Below, one piece after another: positions 7,593 through 13,634 of a stretch of DNA of 21,837 nucleotides; the first letter of the stretch is position 1; each line of letters starts with the position of its first letter. The stretch comes from Nitriliruptoraceae bacterium (GTDB taxonomy: Bacteria; Actinomycetota; Nitriliruptoria; Nitriliruptorales; Nitriliruptoraceae): assembly GCA_007134165.1 (NCBI GenBank), contig SLLJ01000233.1, positions 1-21,837 of the forward strand. Reading direction: 5' to 3'. The position numbers and the translations under genes were made by a program. The notes below the pieces were generated by a model, which searched no databases, had not been told where the DNA came from, and saw only the letters and a list, made by a program, of their open reading frames with translations.

Positions 7593-7603
7593 TAGCCTAG
7601 GCT
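7593..7603. promoter_or_regulatory. Palindromic bidirectional -10 region between upp and lipoprotein gene
   Basis: The perfect 10-bp palindrome AGCCTAGGCT (7594-7603) provides TAGGCT on both strands, and a further TAGCCT lies on the plus strand at 7593-7598. Spacing suits upp well. For the plus gene, start sites predicted from either hexamer (about 7605 or 7610) fall at or inside its GGAGG ribosome site (7606-7610), so the 5' end there would be unusually short. The palindrome could also be a regulator site. Confidence 0.5.
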
Positions 7604-7615
7604 CCGGAGGCCACC

Positions 7616-8602
7616 ATGCGTCGTTGTCCCTCGTGGTTGACCGCGGCCCTGGCCACGGCGATGGTCGTGGCTGCCGGGCTCGCCTGCACCGAGCCGGCGC
7701 CTCCCGACGAGCCACCACCGGCGCCGACGCCTCAGCCGGCGCCAAGCGTGAGCACCCGCACCACGGTGGTGCTGCCGGCGCTGTCGGGTCCCGACGATCC
7801 TCTGGCCGCCGAACTGCGGCGGGGGCTGGATGCGGCCGGCAGGGACCGAGACACCGAGGTACAGGTGGTGCAGGCCGACGACGAGGTCTTCGTCGCCGAC
7901 CTCGTCGGGCTGTTCGCGGCCCGTGACCGTGACCTGATCTGCACCGTCGGCGCCGGCTCGAGGGCCGTGGTGACCGAGGTGGCCGAGCGGCACCCCGGCC
8001 GACGCTTCTGTGCACTGGCTGCACCCGCGCCCACCGATCCTCCCGAGACGGTCAGCGTGGTCGAGGTGCGCACCGAGGAGCTCGGCCACCTCGTGGGCGC
8101 CGCTCTCGCCGGGCAGCAGCCGGTGGGGGTGGTGCTCGAGGCCGGCCGACCCGGCGCGGACCGATTCCGTCAGGGGTTGTTCGCCGGGCTCGGGGAGACC
8201 CCGGTGGTGCACGTCGCGGTCAGTGAGGACCACACGGTCGGTGACGCGGTGGCCGAGGTTCTCGCCGCTGGAGTCGTGACCGTGGTCCTCGACGCCGGGT
8301 CGGGGGCGCCGGCGGCCGCGGTGGCAGCGGCGGCACAGGCGGAGGTGGTAGGTCCCGGCTGGCTGGCTGAGCGGGGAGGGCCGGCGGAGTTGCTGCTGGG
8401 CTGGCAGGTGCGGTGGGACGCGGTGCTCGGACCGGTGCTCGACGACCTGCTCGTCGGCGAGCCGGGCACCAGCCGGTCACTGGGGCTCGAGGACGAAGTG
8501 TTCGAGGTGACCGTGACGGCACGTGCCCGGTCCGAGGTGCGCGAGCGGTTGGCCGAGGTCGAAGCGGAGCTGCTCTCCGGTGAGCGCGACCCCCGCGGCT
8601 GA
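7616..8602 (+). CDS. BMP/PnrA-like substrate-binding lipoprotein
   Basis: Probable membrane-anchored solute-binding lipoprotein with a type-1 periplasmic-binding fold. The signal peptide MRRCPSWLTAALATAMVVAAGLAC has an acceptable lipobox ending at C24. A Pro-rich linker (residues 26-45) follows, then the mature domain. Fit to the basic membrane protein family (purine-nucleoside-binding PnrA and relatives) rests on VGAGSRAVVTEVAERHPGRRFCALA, VRTEELGHLVGAALAG and the C-terminal VRERLAEVEAELLSGE, which matches the usual tail. ATG 7616 has GGAGG 5 nt upstream. No ABC transporter genes adjoin it, which is odd for a transport component, and sequence similarity is only moderate by eye. It could instead be a sensor or orphan binding protein. 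Its divergent neighbour upp suggests a nucleoside ligand; this is inference. Confidence 0.62.
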   Translation: MRRCPSWLTAALATAMVVAAGLACTEPAPPDEPPPAPTPQPAPSVSTRTTVVLPALSGPDDPLAAELRRGLDAAGRDRDTEVQVVQADDEVFVADLVGLFAARDRDLICTVGAGSRAVVTEVAERHPGRRFCALAAPAPTDPPETVSVVEVRTEELGHLVGAALAGQQPVGVVLEAGRPGADRFRQGLFAGLGETPVVHVAVSEDHTVGDAVAEVLAAGVVTVVLDAGSGAPAAAVAAAAQAEVVGPGWLAERGGPAELLLGWQVRWDAVLGPVLDDLLVGEPGTSRSLGLEDEVFEVTVTARARSEVRERLAEVEAELLSGERDPRG

Positions 8603-8622
8603 GCACCGGTTGCTGCCGGGCC

Positions 8623-8628
8623 TAGACT
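8623..8628 (+). promoter_or_regulatory. -10-like hexamer (TAGACT) for pyk
   Basis: TAGACT lies in the 56-bp gap between the lipoprotein gene and pyk. The predicted start near 8635 leaves a leader of about 24 nt containing the GAGG ribosome site (8650-8653). No good -35 is seen at 17 nt. Confidence 0.45.
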
Positions 8629-8658
8629 GGTCCTGCCCTCCAGCCCACCGAGGTCTGC

Positions 8659-10092
8659 ATGTCGCGCACGAAGATCATCGCCACGCTCGGGCCCTCCCTC
8701 GACGACCCGCAGCTGCTGCGGGCGGCGATCGCGGCGGGCATCGACGTGGTACGGCTCAACTTCTCCCACGGAACCATCGAGGACCATGCCCGCCGGCTGG
8801 GTCAGGCCCGGGAGATCGCCGAAGAGCTCGGCCGGCCGTTGGGCAGCTTCGGTGACCTGCAGGGACCCAAGATCCGGCTCGGGCTGGTGCCCGACGAGGG
8901 GGTGCTGCTGTCCGATGGTGCCGAGGTCGTGCTCGTCAGCGGTGCCGAGCAACTCGACACCTACGAGCAGGACGGTACGCCGCTGCTGCCGGTCGTCTAC
9001 GAGCACCTTGCCCAGGACGTCGAGCAGGGCGCGATGGTCCTGCTCGACGACGGCATGCTGCGGCTGGTGGTCGTGGCGGTCGATGGCGACCGGGTGGTGA
9101 CCCGGGTCGTGGCCGGCGGCCTCGTCCGGTCGCGCAAGGGCGTGAACCTGCCCGGCGTCGAGGTCTCGGCCGCGAGCCTCACCGACAAGGACCGCGACGA
9201 CGTCTCCGACATGGTCGAGCTCGGGGTCAACTGGATCGCGCTGTCGTTCGTGCGCCGGCCTGACGACGTCCTGCAGCTGCGGGCGCACATCGAGCAGCTC
9301 GGGGGGGATCAGCCGATCATCGCCAAGCTCGAGCGACCCGAGGCCATCGAGCACCTCGCCGAGATCGTCGCGGCCAGCGATGCGGTGATGGTGGCCCGGG
9401 GTGACCTCGGGGTCGAGATCGGCCCGGAGCGGGTGCCCACCATCCAGAAGCGGATGATCGACCTGTGCAACCAGCGTGGGCGGCCGGTGATCACGGCGAC
9501 CGAGATGCTGCAGTCGATGATGATGAGCCCCCGTCCCACCCGCGCGGAGGCCTCCGACGTCGCCAATGCGGTGTTCGACGGGACCGACGCGGTGATGCTG
9601 TCGGGTGAGACCGCCGCCGGTCGTTTCCCGGTCGAGGCGGTGCGCACGATGACCCGGATCGTGGACGAGGCGGAGGCCGCCGCCGAACAGTCGCGCACGG
9701 TGGCGCCCACGACCGGGAGCGTCTTCGGTCGGGTCATGGCCAAGGCGGCCACCCAGGTGGCCGAAGACGTGGGGGCGGTCGCGGTCCTGGTGTTCACGGT
9801 CAGCGGCGCCTCGGTCGTCCGGGTCTCCAAGCACCGTCCCGTCCAGCCGCTGCTCGCCCTCACCACCTCCGAGCGCACCCTGCAGCGCCTGCCCCTGCTG
9901 TGGGGAACGATCGGGACGCTGGTCGAGGCGACCGACCAGGCCGAGCAGCTGATCGAGTCCGCCGACCGCGTCTGCACCGAGCAGCGCATCGGGCAGCCGG
10001 GCGACCCGATCGTGATCGTGGCCGGCCGACCCGGGGGCCGCGGGGGGACCAACCGCGTCATCGTGCACCGGCTCGGCGAGCCGGTGCGCTGA
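8659..10092 (+). CDS. pyk: Pyruvate kinase
   Basis: Converts phosphoenolpyruvate and ADP to pyruvate and ATP, the last step of glycolysis. The 477 residues fit bacterial enzymes (about 470-480). The N-terminal strand TKIIATLGPS is followed by RLNFSHG (residues 32-38), DLQGPKIRLG (66-75), a B domain (about 76-165), SFVRRPDDV (196-204), catalytic lysine K223 in IIAKLERPEAIEH, MVARGDLGVEIG (244-255, with E225 and D249 as metal ligands) and ITATEMLQSM plus PTRAEASDVANAVFDGTDAVMLSGETAAG (278-321). The C-terminal regulatory domain is complete. ATG 8659 is preceded by GAGG with 5-nt spacing. It has its own -10-like element. The nitroreductase-family gene 32 nt downstream is probably in the same transcript. 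Confidence 0.97.
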   Translation: MSRTKIIATLGPSLDDPQLLRAAIAAGIDVVRLNFSHGTIEDHARRLGQAREIAEELGRPLGSFGDLQGPKIRLGLVPDEGVLLSDGAEVVLVSGAEQLDTYEQDGTPLLPVVYEHLAQDVEQGAMVLLDDGMLRLVVVAVDGDRVVTRVVAGGLVRSRKGVNLPGVEVSAASLTDKDRDDVSDMVELGVNWIALSFVRRPDDVLQLRAHIEQLGGDQPIIAKLERPEAIEHLAEIVAASDAVMVARGDLGVEIGPERVPTIQKRMIDLCNQRGRPVITATEMLQSMMMSPRPTRAEASDVANAVFDGTDAVMLSGETAAGRFPVEAVRTMTRIVDEAEAAAEQSRTVAPTTGSVFGRVMAKAATQVAEDVGAVAVLVFTVSGASVVRVSKHRPVQPLLALTTSERTLQRLPLLWGTIGTLVEATDQAEQLIESADRVCTEQRIGQPGDPIVIVAGRPGGRGGTNRVIVHRLGEPVR

Positions 10093-10124
10093 GGTTCCGG
10101 TCAGCGGCGGCGGAGGCATCGAGG

Positions 10125-10493
10125 GTGGACATCCCCGATCACCTGCACGGTGAGCGTCGCTGCCTGCTGACGACCCCTGGGCGGATCACAGGGCGGCGGC
10201 ACACCGTGGAGCTGTGGTTCGTGCCGGCGGAGGGGGGCGCCTACCTGATGTCGGGCTCCGGCGGGCTCACCCAGTGGAGCCTGAACCTGCAGGCCGAGGA
10301 GCAGGGGGTGCTGCGGATCGCGGAGCGCTCCTGGCTCGGGCGTGCCGCCTTCCTGCCCCACGGCGAGGAGCGCACCGAGGTTCTGGTTGCGTTCCACGCC
10401 AAGTACGACCCGCCTGGCAAGAACCGCACCGCGGCCTGGCAGCGGGCGGCCACGGTCGTGCACCTGGTGCTGACCCACGAGCTGTCGCGCTGA
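10125..10493 (+). CDS. Deazaflavin (F420)-dependent nitroreductase family protein
   Basis: A 122-residue split-barrel protein resembling the deazaflavin-dependent nitroreductase/F420H2-dependent quinone reductase family (Ddn-like), which reduces quinones or nitro compounds with F420H2. The recognisable region is LLTTPGRITGRRHTVELWFVPAEGGAYLMSG, matching the family pattern of TTxGRxSGxxRTVPLWF followed by a hydrophobic strand. The C-terminal half (HAKYDPPGKNRTAAWQRAATVVHL) is less typical. I chose the GTG at 10125 because GGAGG sits 8 nt upstream, although the frame remains open far upstream within pyk in another frame. A general FMN-binding pyridoxamine-oxidase-like role is the alternative. 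Convergent with the SH3-NUDIX gene, 12 bp away. Confidence 0.68.
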   Translation: MDIPDHLHGERRCLLTTPGRITGRRHTVELWFVPAEGGAYLMSGSGGLTQWSLNLQAEEQGVLRIAERSWLGRAAFLPHGEERTEVLVAFHAKYDPPGKNRTAAWQRAATVVHLVLTHELSR

Positions 10494-10511
10494 CCCGCGG
10501 GCGGCTCAGCG
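10488..10511. terminator. Symmetric hairpin built from both stop codons
   Basis: CGCTGA (10488-10493, containing the plus-gene stop) pairs perfectly with TCAGCG (10506-10511, containing the minus-gene stop) across a 12-nt loop that itself holds CCCGCGGG. The two TGA codons are base-paired to each other. A possible bidirectional terminator without a T tract. Confidence 0.42.
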
Positions 10512-11258
10512 GCCGACGTCGACGGGGTGCTCGGGCGGTCCGTTTCGCAGCAGGTCGTCGAGGTGGCGCACCAGCGCACCAGGCGCGAGCTCGACCTCGG
10601 TGCCGACGAGCTCCTCCCGGGTCCACCAGCGCGCCCGGTCTGCACCGTGGTCGTCGAGCGGCGCGGCATCGGCGTCGACCTCGGCACGGGCGAGGAACCA
10701 CCGCTCACGTTGGTGCAGCCAGACGCCGCGGAAGCTGAAGGTGACCTCGCGCGACCACACCCAGGGGCCGGGCTCGACCACGACCCCGAGCTCCTCGAGC
10801 AGCTCGCGGCGGGCCGCCGCGAGGTGGTCCTCGCGGGGCCCGAGCCCGCCACCTGGAGCGGTCCACACCTGACGGTCGGGGGCCGGCACATGGGCGACGA
10901 GCAGGACCCGGTCGGCCGCGTCGAGTAGCAGCACGCGGGCAGCTTCGCGCTGAAGGGGCTGCTCCTGGCTGGAACCGGAGGGCTCGGGTTCGAACCGTGG
11001 GTGAGGCGGCACGACCTTGGAGGCCAGGATGCGATCGGTGGGCACCACGTGCAGTTGCCGGTCGCGGTCGACGATCAGCAGCACGTCGGGCTCGTGGACG
11101 AGCAGCCGGCCGACGACGTCGGTCGGCAGGCTGCCGCGTTCGGCGTCGGCGCGGACGTGACGCACGGAGACGCGCTCGCCGACGTGCTCGGGGCCGACGC
11201 GGCGCTGATAGCTCGGCCGCAGCGTGCCGATCCTCGGACCTCGGGAGGGTTGGTTCAT
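10506..11258 (-). CDS. NUDIX hydrolase with N-terminal SH3-like domain
   Basis: A 250-residue two-domain protein. Residues about 20-90 (HVGERVSVRHVRADAE ... LPTDVVGRLLV ... VVPTDRILASKVVPP) resemble the SH3-like domain found at the N-terminus of Rv0428c-type GNAT acetyltransferases. Residues about 104-240 form a NUDIX domain with a complete NUDIX box at 137-159: G137, E143, then RELLEELGV (151-159). NUDIX enzymes cleave nucleoside diphosphates linked to another moiety; the substrate here is unknown. The start ATG 11258 overlaps the ppx stop (ATGA), making it the last gene of the polyphosphate operon and suggesting work on nucleotides or on phosphate metabolites linked to polyphosphate. I assigned the N-terminal domain from memory of the pattern, so it is less certain than the NUDIX part. 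Confidence 0.85.
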   Translation of the reverse strand: MNQPSRGPRIGTLRPSYQRRVGPEHVGERVSVRHVRADAERGSLPTDVVGRLLVHEPDVLLIVDRDRQLHVVPTDRILASKVVPPHPRFEPEPSGSSQEQPLQREAARVLLLDAADRVLLVAHVPAPDRQVWTAPGGGLGPREDHLAAARRELLEELGVVVEPGPWVWSREVTFSFRGVWLHQRERWFLARAEVDADAAPLDDHGADRARWWTREELVGTEVELAPGALVRHLDDLLRNGPPEHPVDVGR

Positions 11259-12772
11259 CGCCGCGCCGGCTCTTCGATCGCCACCTCGAGGTCCATGGCC
11301 CGGCGCAGCAGGGCGGTGCGGCGCTCGAGTTCGGACGCGGTCAGTGCCAGCCGACCGCCCCCCAGGCGCAGCTCGAGCCGGTGGTCGGTCAGCGCCCCGG
11401 TCACGGTCGTGACCGACTGGTCGTGGGCGCGGTCCAGCCCGTCGGCCAACTGCAACAGTGCGAGCAGTTGCTCGGTGGAGCGCTGATCCGCCACGGACAG
11501 CGAGGCGTAGGGTGGATAGGTCGGGTCGATGCCTCGGGAGCGGTGGAAGCGCACCAAGGTGGTCAGCTGCGCGTACTCCCGGGGGGTGAATCCGTGCAGT
11601 TCCGCGTGCTCCACCAGGTAGGCGCCGTGCTCGTGTTGGCGACGCAGCGCGATCGCCTCCCCGACGGCGTGCACCCGGGCGGCGTGGCTGAGCAGCTCGC
11701 GCAGCTCGGCACCGAGTCCGTGTCGAGGCTGGGTACGATCGAACAGCTGACCGGCGAGTTGGGCGACGTGCACCGGGTGCGGGTCGTGGGGCAGGAAGCC
11801 CGTCCGGACCCGCTCGATCTCGTCCAGGCGCAGCGTGTGGGGGCTGCGCACCCCCGCGCCGCCGTGCGTGTCGAGCAGTAGCCCCTCGCGCAGGCCCCAG
11901 TCCGACACGGCGACCGTCGCGATCCCCAGGCGTTCGAGGGTGCGGGTGAGCACCACCGCCGCGATGTGGACGTGGTCGGCGCGCCGGGCCTTCATGCCGG
12001 AGACTTCCAGCCGGCCCGCCAGGTCGAGCCCGAGCAGTTCGTCACGCACCTCGGCGAGCTCGGTGCTCGTCACCTCCAGCATGTTGAGGGTGGAGGGCAG
12101 CCACACCCCGCGGCGCGCGGCCACGATGCGGGCCAGCGCGCGCACCGTCCCGCCCACCGCGACGGTCGCGGCCGGAGCGAGTGCCTGGACCCCGTCGACG
12201 ACCGGGTCGAGCGCGGCGTCGATGTGCGCGAACAGGGCGTCGAGTTCGTGGGTTGCGGGTGGGTCGGTCGCGACCAGGGTGCTCAGCCGGCTCGCCCCGA
12301 GCCGCACCGAGCAGGTGCCCAGCATCCGCTCGGCAATGCCGGTGGCCAGCTCCAACGAGCCACCCCCGAGGTCGAGTACGAGCACCGGCTCGCCGCGCAG
12401 GGCCACGGCGGCCCGGACCCCGCGGTAGGCCAGGCGGGCCTCCTCGTCGCCGTCGAGCACGCGGATCGGTGCGGCGGCAGCAGTGGCCAGCTCGCCGAGC
12501 ACCGTCTCCCCGTTGGCGGCGTCGCGCAGCGCCGAGGTCGCCACCGCCAGCGGTCGCTTGGCGCCGGCGCGCCGTGCCAGGGTGGCCAGGTGGGCAACCG
12601 TGGCCGCAGCGCGGGTGCGCTGGTCGCGTGGAACGTTGCCGTGCCTGGCGACGGTGGCGCCCAGGTGCAGCATCTCGCGCTCGCGGAGCACCGGCACGAT
12701 GCGTTGTCCCTCGACGTCCGCGACCAGCACGTGGAAGGAGTTGCTGCCCAGGTCCAGGACGGCGCTGCGCAT
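11255..12772 (-). CDS. ppx: Exopolyphosphatase / guanosine pentaphosphatase (Ppx/GppA)
   Basis: Hydrolyses terminal phosphates of inorganic polyphosphate, and possibly pppGpp, in the cytoplasm. The 505 residues contain an N-terminal actin-like Ppx/GppA domain with phosphate-binding signatures VLDLGSNSFHVLV (residues 5-17) and VLDLGGGSLELATG (near 135-150), VAVGGTVRALARI near 225, and a C-terminal HD-like helical domain (LLSHAARVHAVGEAIALRRQHEHGAYLVEHAELHGF). This is the long E. coli-type architecture rather than the short mycobacterial Ppx1. I chose ATG 12772 because the protein then starts MRSAVLDLGSNS, as is usual, and the ATG shares one base with the upstream stop (TGATG). It lies in the same operon as ppk1, so synthesis and breakdown of polyphosphate are co-expressed. 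Confidence 0.92.
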   Translation of the reverse strand: MRSAVLDLGSNSFHVLVADVEGQRIVPVLREREMLHLGATVARHGNVPRDQRTRAAATVAHLATLARRAGAKRPLAVATSALRDAANGETVLGELATAAAAPIRVLDGDEEARLAYRGVRAAVALRGEPVLVLDLGGGSLELATGIAERMLGTCSVRLGASRLSTLVATDPPATHELDALFAHIDAALDPVVDGVQALAPAATVAVGGTVRALARIVAARRGVWLPSTLNMLEVTSTELAEVRDELLGLDLAGRLEVSGMKARRADHVHIAAVVLTRTLERLGIATVAVSDWGLREGLLLDTHGGAGVRSPHTLRLDEIERVRTGFLPHDPHPVHVAQLAGQLFDRTQPRHGLGAELRELLSHAARVHAVGEAIALRRQHEHGAYLVEHAELHGFTPREYAQLTTLVRFHRSRGIDPTYPPYASLSVADQRSTEQLLALLQLADGLDRAHDQSVTTVTGALTDHRLELRLGGGRLALTASELERRTALLRRAMDLEVAIEEPARR

Positions 12773-13233
12773 CACACGGACGGAGGCGGCAGGTAGCGGG
12801 CGGCCGGGGAGGAAGGCAGACCGTCGAGGATCCACGTGCTGGCCTTCTGCCACGGTGGCGGGTCACCGACCTCGACACCCTGCTCGGCGAGGTCGGTGAT
12901 GGCGGCGGCGATCACGTCGCCGTGGGAGCACAGCAGCACCCGGTCTTCGGCCAGCTCCCGCAGCATCCTGCGCACCACCTCGATCGGGGTGCCCTCGGCG
13001 AGCCGCTCGTCGGACTCGACCCTCAGGCCCCGGGTGGTCGCCAGCGGCTGCACGCTGTCCAGGCACCGCTGGGCGGGCGAGGAAAGGATCCGGTCGATGG
13101 GGTGCTCGGCGAGCAGCGCTGGGAGCGCCTCCGCCTCACGGCGTCCCTGGGGTGAGGCCGGGCGGATCCGGTCGTCGTCGTTCCAGGCCGCGCGATCCCC
13201 CGCGTGCACGTGGCGCAGGAGCAGGATGCTCAC
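12772..13233 (-). CDS. SixA-like histidine phosphatase (equivalent of the MutT1 C-terminal domain)
   Basis: A 153-residue histidine-phosphatase (phosphoglycerate-mutase-like) domain protein. The phosphorylated histidine is H8 in LLLRHVHAGDR; R56 in LSSPAQR, E80 and H104 in LLCSHGD complete the active site. The sequence around residues 7-30 (RHVHAGDRAAWNDDDRIRPASPQG) resembles the C-terminal half of mycobacterial MutT1, where a NUDIX and a histidine-phosphatase domain are fused. Here the NUDIX part is the separate upstream gene, and its stop overlaps this gene's GTG start as GTGA (13233-13230). The stop shares a base with the ppx start. A SixA-type protein phosphohistidine phosphatase is the alternative. 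Substrates are unknown; dephosphorylation of nucleotides released by the NUDIX enzyme is a reasonable inference. Confidence 0.85.
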   Translation of the reverse strand: MSILLLRHVHAGDRAAWNDDDRIRPASPQGRREAEALPALLAEHPIDRILSSPAQRCLDSVQPLATTRGLRVESDERLAEGTPIEVVRRMLRELAEDRVLLCSHGDVIAAAITDLAEQGVEVGDPPPWQKASTWILDGLPSSPAARYLPPPSV

Positions 13234-13634
13234 GGTGTGGGCTCGTTCAACGCGTGCTCCAGGATCTCGCGCTCGGTCGGATAGGTCAGCAGCCGGGACG
13301 CCTCGCAGATGCTCACCCAGCGGGCCTCATCGATCTCGTCGTCGGCCGGTCGTTCGGAAGGGTCCCCCGACGTGGGCTGCATGACGTACCAGCGCACCCG
13401 CTTGGGGCGGTCTCTGGCGTCACGGTAGCGCAGCTCGGGCAGCGCCCGGCCCGGGGTGGCCTGCACGCCGGTCTCCTCCTCGACCTCACGCAGCGCGCCC
13501 GCCACCGCATCCTCCCCCGCGTCGAGTTTGCCCTTGGGCAGCGACCAATCGTCGTACCGCGGTCGGTGCACGACCAGCACCTCGCGCCGCTCGCCGGTCC
13601 CGCGCAGCACCACCCCGCCGGCCGCCTCGATCAT
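13230..13634 (-). CDS. MutT-type NUDIX hydrolase (equivalent of the MutT1 N-terminal domain)
   Basis: A 134-residue NUDIX hydrolase of the MutT/diadenosine-polyphosphatase type. The NUDIX box is complete at residues 35-57: G35, E41, then REVEEETGV (49-57). The context SLPKGKLDAGE and the preceding AAGGVVLR, with VLVVHRPRYDDWSLPKGK, match mycobacterial MutT1, which hydrolyses 8-oxo-dGTP and Ap4A-type dinucleotides. ATG 13634 overlaps the ppk1 stop as ATGA. The frame is open far upstream, but that part is antisense-like shadow within ppk1. In mycobacteria mutT1 is also adjacent to ppk1, which supports the assignment. Here the phosphatase domain is a separate cistron. Confidence 0.9.
   Translation of the reverse strand: MIEAAGGVVLRGTGERREVLVVHRPRYDDWSLPKGKLDAGEDAVAGALREVEEETGVQATPGRALPELRYRDARDRPKRVRWYVMQPTSGDPSERPADDEIDEARWVSICEASRLLTYPTEREILEHALNEPTP

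Noticed and set aside
8170..10119. Minus-strand frame of about 650 codons over pyk and the lipoprotein gene
   Set aside because: Antisense to pyruvate kinase; translation is low-complexity His/Asp/Gly-rich and has no recognisable domain.
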